NCBI GenBank assembly: GCA_009694265.1 | Contig: SHVM01000012.1 | Span: forward strand, 1 to 38,515 | DNA: 38,515 bases | Direction: 5' to 3' | Origin: Pseudolabrys sp. | Lineage (GTDB): Bacteria > Pseudomonadota > Alphaproteobacteria > Rhizobiales > Xanthobacteraceae | Shown here: piece by piece, positions 1 through 7,378 of the stretch | Position numbering within the stretch: position 1 is the stretch's first letter | Layout of the letters: each line of letters opens with the position of its first letter | The notes under the pieces: generated by a model | Told to the model about the DNA's origin: nothing | The model's input: only the letters and a program-made list of their open reading frames with translations | The model's database searches: none | Position numbers and translations under genes: made by a program

Positions 1-52
1 CAACCGCGGCAACCACCCGCTCGCGAAGATCGACAGAAAATGGCTTTCCCAT
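1..52 (-). mobile_element. IS630-family transposase, 5' end only (partial)
   Basis: Reading leftwards from an ATG at 52, the 17 visible codons give MGKPFSVDLRERVVAAV, which is the conserved opening of IS630-type transposases (a helix-turn-helix DNA-binding start with the D-L-R-E-R-V-V core). The gene runs off the left edge, so the DDE catalytic domain cannot be seen and the intactness of the element is unknown. Its terminal inverted repeat should lie between 57 and about 195 but I could not place it with confidence. The family call rests on a short but characteristic peptide. Confidence 0.6.
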
Positions 53-136
53 CCATGCTGGCCTCCGATCCAGTCAGCATGTTGAATCAGAGCGCAGGCG
101 GTTTAGGAAGCAAAATCCGATTCGGCCTTAAATCAT

Positions 137-150
137 CCCGCTCTAGCGGG
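137..150. repeat. Short inverted repeat CCCGCT-CT-AGCGGG
   Basis: Arms of six bases separated by two bases lie between the partial transposase and the small ORF at 196. It could belong to the end of the insertion sequence or to the promoter region of the small ORF. There is no T-run, so I do not call it a terminator. Confidence 0.35.
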
Positions 151-195
151 TACATTTGCGTTGTCCTGCAGTCGGCTCTTACGGAGCATCAGGTC

Positions 196-339
196 ATGAT
201 CAAAAGACAGAACGTAGTGGCAGCGTTGCGGCGCGACGTGACCTTTGTTGGTAACGCCGTGGTCGCCGTCGTGTTCATCGGCTTCGCCAGCCTCGCGGTG
301 GCCGCGGCGCTGTTCGATCTGATGTCGATCCGCCACTAG
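196..339 (+). CDS. Small single-pass membrane protein (hypothetical, 47 aa)
   Basis: I do not recognise this protein. From the ATG at 196 it has a basic start (MIKRQ...LRRD), one hydrophobic segment at about residues 17-41 and a short tail ending SIRH. A longer reading from 40 is possible but its first part overlaps the transposase start on the other strand, so the inner ATG is preferred. A weak purine-rich stretch (ACGGAG) precedes it. It ends 17 bases before the stop codon of epmB and converges on it. It may be a genuine small membrane protein or a chance reading frame. Confidence 0.35.
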   Translation: MIKRQNVVAALRRDVTFVGNAVVAVVFIGFASLAVAAALFDLMSIRH

Positions 340-365
340 AATTACAGCGGCAGAATTACAGCGGC
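338..365. repeat. Perfect 14-bp tandem duplication across the epmB stop codon
   Basis: AGAATTACAGCGGC occurs twice in direct succession at 338-351 and 352-365. On the minus strand each copy contains the sequence CTG-TAA, so both the final leucine codon and the stop of epmB are duplicated, giving a second in-frame-looking end after the real one. It looks like a recent slippage duplication with no effect on the protein. Confidence 0.8.
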
Positions 366-1405
366 GGATATTGATGCCGCCGCCCATTGAAATCCTCGAC
401 GACGAAATTCTCGCCGCCATTCGGTGTACCGCGCTCGATATAATTCGGGCCGATCGGCGATTTGCCGTGACCGCCCGGAATATCGAGCACATAAGCCGGC
501 TGGCATAGGCCCGACAGCCGCCCGCGAAGCTGACGCATCAAGTCCTGGCCGGCCGCAATGCCGGTGCGCAGATGCGACGTGCCGGGCGCCAGATCGCCGT
601 GGTGCAAATAATACGGCTTGATCCGGCATTCGACCAAAGCGCGCATCAGATCGACCAGCGCCTGTGGCGTATCGTTGATGCCCGCCAGAAGCACCGATTG
701 CGCCAGCAGCGGAATGCCGGCATCGGCCATGCGTGCACAGGCCGCACGTGCTTGCGCTGTCAATTCGCGCGCATGATTGACATGCACGGCAACGTAAGTC
801 GCTTTGCCTTTGATCTTCAGCGCCCGCACCAGATCGGGCGTGATGCGCGCCGGATCGGCAATCGGAACGCGGGTGTGGATGCGCACGACTTTGACGTGGT
901 CGATGGCCGCCAGTTCTTTCATCACCGCGCGCAGACGGCGCACGGAGAGCACCAGCGGATCGCCGCCGGTCAGGACCACTTCCCATATTTCGCTATGCAC
1001 GCGAATGTAATCGAGCGCCCGAGCAAGCGCCGCCGGTGACAGCGCATTCGGCTTGCCGGGCCCGACAATCTCGCGGCGGAAGCAGAACCGGCAATAGACC
1101 GCGCAAACATGCGTAAGCTTGAGCAGCACGCGGTCGGGATAACGATGCACGATGCCTTCCACCGGACTGTGCGCGTCGTCGCCGATCGGATCGCTCAGTT
1201 CCTCGGGCCGGCGATCGAGCTCCGCCACATCGGGAACGAACTGACGCGCAATCGGGTCGTGGGGATCGGTGCGGTCGATCCGTTCGGCAAGCGCCGGCGG
1301 CAGCGCCACCGCATAACGCGCGGCGACCGCTTCGAGTGCCGGCAGTTGGTCACGCGGCGCAAAACCATGATCGCAAATTTGAGCAGCGGTTCTAAGAGTA
1401 GGCAT
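356..1405 (-). CDS. epmB: EF-P beta-lysylation protein EpmB (lysine 2,3-aminomutase-type radical SAM enzyme)
   Basis: EpmB converts (S)-alpha-lysine to (R)-beta-lysine, the substrate that EpmA attaches to elongation factor P. The 350-residue protein has the radical-SAM cluster motif CxxxCxxC as C101, C105 and C108 (CAVYCRFCFRR). Near the C-terminus PGGHGKSP carries the lysine expected to hold pyridoxal phosphate in lysine aminomutases. It is shorter than catabolic lysine 2,3-aminomutases (about 415 aa), as expected for EpmB. The ATG at 1405 is preferred to one at 1453 because AGAGGGA precedes it and the longer form would overlap epmA. It lies 23 bases downstream of epmA on the same strand, and efp diverges from the pair, which strongly supports the EF-P role. 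Confidence 0.92.
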   Translation of the reverse strand: MPTLRTAAQICDHGFAPRDQLPALEAVAARYAVALPPALAERIDRTDPHDPIARQFVPDVAELDRRPEELSDPIGDDAHSPVEGIVHRYPDRVLLKLTHVCAVYCRFCFRREIVGPGKPNALSPAALARALDYIRVHSEIWEVVLTGGDPLVLSVRRLRAVMKELAAIDHVKVVRIHTRVPIADPARITPDLVRALKIKGKATYVAVHVNHARELTAQARAACARMADAGIPLLAQSVLLAGINDTPQALVDLMRALVECRIKPYYLHHGDLAPGTSHLRTGIAAGQDLMRQLRGRLSGLCQPAYVLDIPGGHGKSPIGPNYIERGTPNGGENFVVEDFNGRRHQYPPL

Positions 1406-1428
1406 CGTTAGTCCCTCTTCGTATTCGT

Positions 1429-2472
1429 TTAAGGCTCGGTCACCGGCGTCCATATCACCTGCTCGATGCGTTGTGCGCCAGTCGCCAGCATCACCAGCCG
1501 GTCGAAACCGAGCGCGATGCCGCAGGCTTGCGGCATTTGCCCGAGCGCGGCCAGAAAGTCCTCGTCGACCGGATAGCGCTCACCGTGGGTGCGTTGCTTC
1601 TCATTCATCGCGACCTCAAAGCGCGCGCGCTGCTCGCTGACATCGGTGAGTTCGCCGAATGCATTGCCGAGTTCCACACCGCAGGCATACAGCTCGAACC
1701 GCTCGGCAACCTTGTCGCTACCCGCTTTCGCGCGCGCCAGCGCCGCCAGTGGCAGCGGATACTCATATAATAGTGTCGCCCGCCCGACGCCGAGATGCGG
1801 ATCGACGCGCTCGGCCAGAATTCGGCTGAAAATATCGCCCCAGCTATCATCGGCCGCAATCTTGACGCTTGCCTTTGCCGCCGCGGCTGCAAGCGCATTG
1901 CGGTCACCCTGCCCGCCGCTCACCGTCGCCAACAGATCGACGCGCGCGTAGCGATCAAATGCTTCGGCGACGGTCACCCGTTCCGGTTCGGCAAACGGAT
2001 CGGCGCTCTTGCCGCGAAACAAAAATTTCTTGGTTCCGGCGGCGCGCGCGGCCTCGGCCATGAGCGCGGCGCAGTCGTCCATCAGCGTCTTGTAGGGCTC
2101 GTTCGCCCGGTACCATTCCAGCAGCGTGAATTCGGGGTGATGCAGCGCGCCGCGCTCGCGGTTACGGAACACCCGGGCGAACTCGAAAATCCGCGCCTCG
2201 CCGGCGACCAGCAGTTTCTTGCAGGCGAATTCTGGCGAGGTGCGCAAATAAAGCGGCTGGCGTTCGCCCCCGGGTGTGATCAGCTCGGTCGCGAATGCAT
2301 GCAGGTGGGTCTCGTTGCCGGGCGAGACCTGCAAAGCGGCGGTCTCGACCTCGGTGAAGTTGCGCGCGGTAAACCACGCCCGCAAAACCGCCGCAATGCG
2401 GGCGCGCGCCATCAGATGCGGCCTGCGGGCGGCATGCGGGCCGGGCAGCCAAAGCGGCGGGGTTTCGCTCAC
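1429..2472 (-). CDS. epmA: EF-P--(R)-beta-lysine ligase EpmA (GenX/PoxA/YjeA)
   Basis: EpmA is a truncated class II lysyl-tRNA synthetase paralogue that activates beta-lysine with ATP and joins it to the conserved lysine of EF-P. The 347 residues contain only the catalytic core and no N-terminal anticodon-binding domain, as in EpmA. Visible motifs are [11 protein letters not shown], motif 2 ([20 protein letters not shown]) and motif 3 ([12 protein letters not shown] near the C-terminus). The start is GTG at 2472, with a GAGGT ribosome-binding site six bases upstream. It is the first gene of a probable two-gene operon with epmB and is divergent from its protein substrate efp. Confidence 0.94.
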   Translation of the reverse strand: MSETPPLWLPGPHAARRPHLMARARIAAVLRAWFTARNFTEVETAALQVSPGNETHLHAFATELITPGGERQPLYLRTSPEFACKKLLVAGEARIFEFARVFRNRERGALHHPEFTLLEWYRANEPYKTLMDDCAALMAEAARAAGTKKFLFRGKSADPFAEPERVTVAEAFDRYARVDLLATVSGGQGDRNALAAAAAKASVKIAADDSWGDIFSRILAERVDPHLGVGRATLLYEYPLPLAALARAKAGSDKVAERFELYACGVELGNAFGELTDVSEQRARFEVAMNEKQRTHGERYPVDEDFLAALGQMPQACGIALGFDRLVMLATGAQRIEQVIWTPVTEP

Positions 2473-2485
2473 ATTGACCTCAATG
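2472..2485. promoter_or_regulatory. Palindrome CATTGA-CC-TCAATG at the epmA start
   Basis: A perfect six-base-arm inverted repeat overlaps the epmA start codon and its ribosome-binding site, inside the 117-bp divergent region between epmA and efp. It could be a binding site or an RNA hairpin limiting epmA translation. Nothing beyond the symmetry supports a function. Confidence 0.3.
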
Positions 2486-2589
2486 AAACCGCTAGATGGA
2501 AAGACTGGCGTCTCGCGCCAAGATCGTTATGGTGCAGCCGCAAACTCGCCTCCCGCCTGAGACCAGCCCCCCACCTAAGGATTGTTGCC

Positions 2590-3156
2590 GTGAAGGTCAT
2601 CGCTAGCCAGCTCCGCAAAGGCAATATCGTCGATCTCGACGGTAAGCTCTATGTCGTCCTCAACGCGGAAAGTTTTCATCCCGGCAAGGGCACGCCCACC
2701 ACGCAAATCGATATGCGCCGGATTTCCGACGGCGTGAAGACCCAGATGCGCTACAAGACCACCGAAGGGGTCGAGCGCGCTCATGTCGAGGAGGTGGAAT
2801 ATTCCTACCTCTACCAGGACGGAGATGGCTTCCATTTCATGAACGACAAGAGCTACGATCAGGTCGCCTTGCAAGCCGATATCGTCGGCGACCAGGCGGC
2901 CTATCTGCAGGAAGGCATGAAAGTCCAACTCGCCATCCACGAGGGCATCGCAATCTCGATCGAGCTGCCGCAGAAGGTGACGCTGGAAATCAAGGAAACC
3001 GAACCCGCCATGAAGGGGCAGACCGCCTCGGGCTCGTTCAAGCCGGCGATCCTGGAAAACGGCGTGCGCACCATGGTGCCGACCCACGTCGTCGCGGGAA
3101 CGCGCGTGGTGGTGATGACCACCGACGGCAGTTACGTCGAGCGCGCGAAGGATTAG
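2590..3156 (+). CDS. efp: Translation elongation factor P
   Basis: EF-P enters the ribosomal E site and relieves stalling at consecutive prolines. The 188-residue protein is full length, starting with the KOW-like domain ([19 protein letters not shown]) and ending with the usual C-terminal OB domain ([19 protein letters not shown]). The modification loop is FHPGKGTP with lysine K33, the residue that EpmA beta-lysylates (K34 in E. coli). The GTG at 2590 is chosen because TAAGGA (2576-2581) is correctly spaced and the family N-terminus begins there; a much longer upstream reading frame is an artefact. Its modifying enzymes are divergently encoded next door. Its stop overlaps that of the convergent downstream gene by four bases. 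Confidence 0.96.
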   Translation: MKVIASQLRKGNIVDLDGKLYVVLNAESFHPGKGTPTTQIDMRRISDGVKTQMRYKTTEGVERAHVEEVEYSYLYQDGDGFHFMNDKSYDQVALQADIVGDQAAYLQEGMKVQLAIHEGIAISIELPQKVTLEIKETEPAMKGQTASGSFKPAILENGVRTMVPTHVVAGTRVVVMTTDGSYVERAKD

Positions 3157-4217
3157 ACTCGCACACTCGCCCTTACTTCCTTGGGAAACAGGTCGTCGGG
3201 CGTGAGCTTTTTCGCGGTGACGCCCTGGTCGTGCGCGAAGCGGCAGAACGCGTCGAGCGTCTTGCGGTTTGGCCCCAGCCCATAGGGAAACGAGTCCTTG
3301 CCGAAGCCCTTAGAGAATTCGCCGGTAATCGCGGAGGCCCACGGCACCGGAATGCGCGACGCGGTGAGATCACGGATGCGCTCGAGGCTGCGCGCCTTGG
3401 CCTGATCGAACGCCTTGAACAAATTCATCGCCACCCAGGGATAGCGCTCGAACACCGCGCGGCGCATGGCGATAACATGCATGATCGGGAAAATTCCGGT
3501 GGCGACGTGGTAGGCCGCCTCGTCTTTACGATAGTCCGGATAAAGCCGCGCGATCTTGCCGCCGCCTTTGTCGAAGGCGTCCGGCACGCGCGCCGAAATC
3601 GCCGCATCGATTTCGCCCGACAACAACATCGCGCTCAAGCTGCTGTCGCGCCGCTGGCTGTATTGGATGCCGGGCGGCAGCTTGAATTCGACCTTCTCCT
3701 CGCGGCCGGCCTCGTTCATGCCGGCTTGCACCCATTTGATCTTGCGCAGATCGACGCCGGCCGTCTCCGCCAGGAACCCGCGCGCGTAGATGCCGGCGGT
3801 CTGCGCCCATTCCGGAATGCCGACGCTCTTGCCTTCCAGATCCTTGGGCGACGAAATGCCGCGGTCGGCGCGCACATAGAAGGCCGAGTGGCGGAACACG
3901 CGCGACGGAAATACCGGTATGCCGACGAAGGGCGAATTGCCGAGCGATGTAAAAGCAATGAATTTGCCGAAGGACATTTCGGAAATGTCCCATTCGCGGT
4001 TCTTGATGAACCGGAAGAAGATTTCCTCGACCGGCAGCGTGAAACCCGTGAGTACGATGCCTTCGGCGCGCACCGCGCCGTTCACAACGTCGCGCACATG
4101 ATCGTAGTCGGTGGTGGCCAGCGTCAAATGCAGCCGCGCCGTACCGCCGCTCTCGACGATCTCGGGCGCGCGATCGGCGCCCGCCTGCCCCAGCCTGCCC
4201 GCTTCATTGACCGTCAT
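3153..4217 (-). CDS. Periplasmic-binding-fold protein related to 4,5-dihydroxyphthalate decarboxylase (paralogue 1)
   Basis: The protein (354 aa from the ATG at 4217) resembles the Pht5-like family, whose members are annotated either as 4,5-dihydroxyphthalate decarboxylase or as ABC substrate-binding proteins. Recognisable parts are TTDYDHVRD near the start, [23 protein letters not shown], the [18 protein letters not shown] segment and a C-terminal [18 protein letters not shown]. The longer TTG start at 4268 adds a weakly hydrophobic stretch but has no good ribosome-binding site, so I see no convincing export signal. It is a clear relative of the gene at 13848-14861. Whether it is an enzyme or a binding protein cannot be decided from sequence. 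Confidence 0.75.
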   Translation of the reverse strand: MTVNEAGRLGQAGADRAPEIVESGGTARLHLTLATTDYDHVRDVVNGAVRAEGIVLTGFTLPVEEIFFRFIKNREWDISEMSFGKFIAFTSLGNSPFVGIPVFPSRVFRHSAFYVRADRGISSPKDLEGKSVGIPEWAQTAGIYARGFLAETAGVDLRKIKWVQAGMNEAGREEKVEFKLPPGIQYSQRRDSSLSAMLLSGEIDAAISARVPDAFDKGGGKIARLYPDYRKDEAAYHVATGIFPIMHVIAMRRAVFERYPWVAMNLFKAFDQAKARSLERIRDLTASRIPVPWASAITGEFSKGFGKDSFPYGLGPNRKTLDAFCRFAHDQGVTAKKLTPDDLFPKEVRASVRV

Positions 4218-4324
4218 GCCGAACGCTGCTCCCGTCACTAGGCCTGCGAACCGTACACCAGGGCGCAAGGCTTGTATGCCACGCCCCGATACCCTTAAGT
4301 TGCGGGCCGAACGAGGGATTACTA

Positions 4325-6019
4325 TTGAAACGCGCCGTACTTGTAAGCCTTGCGTTGCAAAGCTTTGCGTTGCTGGTTGCCGGTCCCGTGGCCGCGGGCG
4401 AGATGGTAAGTCCCGCCATCACGCTGAGCGACGTCAATTGGGCCGCCGCGGCAGCGGCGTTGCCCGATGCCGGGACGGCGCCGCCGGCCGAAGCCTTCGC
4501 GCGTCTCAACGCCATCGCCGAAAAGCGCTTTGCCGGCATTGCCAAAAGCACCGTGCCGGTGCTGTTACCGTTCGACATCGATGCCTTCCGCAAGGATGTG
4601 GAAGCCGGCAAGCCGGAGGCGGCGAGTTCGGAAAAATATTTCGGCGGTTTCCACCCGACCAAATTCTTCTTGGCCGGCCCGGCCGGCTACGACGCGACGT
4701 TCACGCTCAGCAATAAAGCAGACGGGCTCAAACTCCGTTTCGACAAGCCGATCATGTTCGAGATATCGGGCGCGACCTATATTTACGGCCTCGAACCGTC
4801 CAATCATGTGGAAAAAGAGGCCATCCCGAAGGGGTTGGACGAGCAGTTTCCCGGCATCCGCAGAATTTTAAGCGAAGCGCATGTGCGCTACGTGTTCGAG
4901 CGCTTTGGCGTGCCCTATGTGCTGTCGATCCAGTGCTACGATATGCGGCCGTCGTCCAAGCATCTGACGTGCCGGGAGGCCGATCCGCTGGCACTGCGTT
5001 TTTTGAATGTGTTGCGCATAGCGGGCGGCGCGCCGGCAAAAATCCCGCAGCCAAAATTCGATCTCAGCCGTCCGGCGGCCCCGTCGGATTTCACCTATTA
5101 CAGCCCGGGCGATTTGATCGAGAATTCCGGCTGGAAAAAGATGCCGGGCCGCGTCGACTATAATGTCTATTCCCGCATGCGGTTTCCTATCGCGAATGCG
5201 CCGGGTTACGTGATATCGCAATCGTTCATGCCGTGGGGCGATTGCTACCGGACCGGCACGGTCGGGCGGATGGGAAAAAAAGGCGCAAAATACCATTGCA
5301 AGGTCAATAACAAGCCGCTGGTGTTCGATGAATCGACCGCGGAGAATTTCAGCTATCCGTGGCGCGATAATTTTTGCGAGTTGCGTGATTTTCTAGTCGG
5401 CCAATGCCCCGGCGGTTACGGCCATCAAGGCCAGGATATCCGTCCATCCAATTGCGTGCTGTTCAATGCGGGGTCCGATCGCTGCCTGCCCTATCACCAC
5501 ACGGTCGCCGCCGTGCATGACGGCATCATTCGCCGCCTGCCGGGAAATATCGGCGTCTATATCGTCGTCAACACCGAGAACGAGCGTGTCCGCTTCCGCT
5601 ATCTGCACATGAACCCGAATATCATGGATGCGGAAGGCCTGCTCAACGGACGGCAAGTGAGCGAAGGCGAGATCCTCGGCAAGGTTGCGACCTGGGGCGA
5701 TTACGAGAACGGCACCTCCTACCACATCAATTTCAACATTCAGGTCTTCACCAAAATCGGCTGGGTGTGGGTCAACCCCTACATGTCGCTGGTCGCGGCC
5801 TATGAACGCCTGATCGGCGGCCGCGGCACCGAAATTCTACCGGGACAGCCGGCACCGCCCATCCCCGACAAGCCGCCGGTCATCTTGAACCCGGCCGTGG
5901 GACCCGCAGCGGCATCGCTAGCGCCCACGGCAGTGCTGGAAGGTTCCGCCGTACGCGAGAAGCCGCAGCAGCGCCGCCCCCGCGTCCGTCACAAGAGCAA
6001 GCCCAAGGCCAAGGACTGA
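4325..6019 (+). CDS. Secreted M23/LytM-type peptidase-like protein with altered zinc site
   Basis: A 564-residue exported protein with a signal peptide (MKRAVLVSLALQSFALLVAG...AAG). The start is TTG at 4325 with GAGGGA six bases before it. The first 330 residues are of unknown type. A LytM-like domain follows at about 365-475: HQGQD gives H367 and D371, RYLH gives H428, and YHIN gives H467. In active M23 enzymes the last motif is HxH; here the third zinc ligand position is N469, so metal binding may be weakened or lost. The tail is proline-rich and then strongly basic (RRPRVRHKSKPKAKD). The next gene is also a peptidoglycan enzyme, supporting a cell-wall role. It may be a regulator rather than a hydrolase. 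Confidence 0.78.
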   Translation: MKRAVLVSLALQSFALLVAGPVAAGEMVSPAITLSDVNWAAAAAALPDAGTAPPAEAFARLNAIAEKRFAGIAKSTVPVLLPFDIDAFRKDVEAGKPEAASSEKYFGGFHPTKFFLAGPAGYDATFTLSNKADGLKLRFDKPIMFEISGATYIYGLEPSNHVEKEAIPKGLDEQFPGIRRILSEAHVRYVFERFGVPYVLSIQCYDMRPSSKHLTCREADPLALRFLNVLRIAGGAPAKIPQPKFDLSRPAAPSDFTYYSPGDLIENSGWKKMPGRVDYNVYSRMRFPIANAPGYVISQSFMPWGDCYRTGTVGRMGKKGAKYHCKVNNKPLVFDESTAENFSYPWRDNFCELRDFLVGQCPGGYGHQGQDIRPSNCVLFNAGSDRCLPYHHTVAAVHDGIIRRLPGNIGVYIVVNTENERVRFRYLHMNPNIMDAEGLLNGRQVSEGEILGKVATWGDYENGTSYHINFNIQVFTKIGWVWVNPYMSLVAAYERLIGGRGTEILPGQPAPPIPDKPPVILNPAVGPAAASLAPTAVLEGSAVREKPQQRRPRVRHKSKPKAKD

Positions 6020-6100
6020 CGATCCGTTCGTCGTTAGCCAATTTTGTAACGGCTTAATTTCAATGGTTTGTTTGCGCGGGCGCGGCGACTACAATACGCC

Positions 6101-7369
6101 ATGCCGCGAATCCCCCCTGCCGACGCCATCCCGCCCGCAACCTATTTGACCCGCCGCGCCATGATTTCGGGCGCGCTCGGGCTAGCAACAGGTCTTGCAT
6201 TCGGCGGACCATCGATCGCGGCGCAGTCGCCGGCCTTTGCGAATTGGGTTGCCGGGTTTCGCGCCCGCGCCATCAAGCGCGGCATATCGGAGGCGACCTA
6301 TAACCGCGTCATGAACGCGGTCACCCCCGACACCAGCGTCTATGCGCTGCAGCGCTCGCAGCCGGAATTCACCGAACAGATGTGGCAATACATCAACCGC
6401 CGCTGTTCGGAATGGCGCGTCAATACCGGCAAGGAACGCGCGCGCGAACACGCCGGCTTGCTGGCGCGGGTGGAAAAGGACTACGGCGTCGACCGCTACA
6501 CGCTGCTCGGCCTGTGGGGCATGGAGTCGTCGTTCGGCGATGTGGTGACCAACACGAAATATATGCGCCCCGTGATCCCGGCGCTGGCGGCGCTGGCGTT
6601 TGGCGAGCCGCGCCGGCGCGCTTATTGGGAAGCCGAATTGCTCAACGCGCTCACCATTATCGACCGCGGCTGGGCGCAGCCCGCCGACATGATCGGCTCC
6701 TGGGCCGGCGCCATGGGCCACACCCAATGGATGCCGGAGGTGTGGCTGAATATGGGCGTCGACTACGACCGCGACGGCCGCGCCTCGCCGTTCGGCAAGC
6801 CGGACGATTCATTGGCCGGCAGCGCGCGCTATCTGGTCGAGCGCGGCAAATGGCGCCGCGGCGAGGCCTGGGGCTGCGAGGTCAAGCTCACCGCCGGCCA
6901 GGCGCGGCTCGCCGACAACCGCACCATGCGCAGTTACGCCAAGTGGCAGGAGCTCGGTATACGGCGCGCCGACGGCGCGGCGTTCGCGCGGCCCGACGAC
7001 CAGGTCAAGCTGTGGCTGCCGGTTTCCGGCGGACCGGCATTCCTGCTCGGACAGAATTTTCGTAGCGTCTATTCCTACAATCCCTCCATCAGCTACACGC
7101 TCGCGCTACTGCATCTGGGCGACCTGGTGCGCGGCGATCCGCCATTCCACCAGCAGTTCCCCGGCGGCGAACGCGCGCCAACCTTGGAGGAAGTCAAGGA
7201 AATCCAGCGCCGGCTGACCGAACGCGGCTTCAAGACCGACGGTATCGACGGCCGCACCGGAACCGATACCGTGAAAGCCATTCTCGCATTCCAGAAGAGC
7301 GCCGGGATGGAGCCGGCCGACGGTTATGCCGGGCTGAAGGTTCTGGCAAGGTTGCGTCAAGGCTCATGA
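6101..7369 (+). CDS. Lytic murein transglycosylase, MltB/SltB family, with peptidoglycan-binding domain
   Basis: The 422-residue protein cleaves glycan strands of peptidoglycan, forming 1,6-anhydromuramic ends. A twin-arginine-like leader (TRRAMISGALGLATGLAF) precedes the catalytic domain, in which GLWGMESSFG carries the catalytic glutamate E142. SWAGAMGHTQWMP and the DYDRDGR segment are typical of MltB-type enzymes. The last 65 residues form a PG_binding_1 repeat (EIQRRLTERGFKTDGIDGRTG...FQKSAG). The ATG at 6101 is used; a TTG at 6068 in frame is an alternative and neither has a strong ribosome-binding site. It is 81 bases after the M23-like gene. Confidence 0.88.
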   Translation: MPRIPPADAIPPATYLTRRAMISGALGLATGLAFGGPSIAAQSPAFANWVAGFRARAIKRGISEATYNRVMNAVTPDTSVYALQRSQPEFTEQMWQYINRRCSEWRVNTGKERAREHAGLLARVEKDYGVDRYTLLGLWGMESSFGDVVTNTKYMRPVIPALAALAFGEPRRRAYWEAELLNALTIIDRGWAQPADMIGSWAGAMGHTQWMPEVWLNMGVDYDRDGRASPFGKPDDSLAGSARYLVERGKWRRGEAWGCEVKLTAGQARLADNRTMRSYAKWQELGIRRADGAAFARPDDQVKLWLPVSGGPAFLLGQNFRSVYSYNPSISYTLALLHLGDLVRGDPPFHQQFPGGERAPTLEEVKEIQRRLTERGFKTDGIDGRTGTDTVKAILAFQKSAGMEPADGYAGLKVLARLRQGS

Positions 7370-7378
7370 TCCGATTGG

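Noticed and set aside
1795-2589. N-terminal extension of efp by 265 codons
   Set aside because: It lies antisense to epmA and resembles nothing; EF-P of normal length starts at the GTG at 2590 with a good ribosome-binding site.
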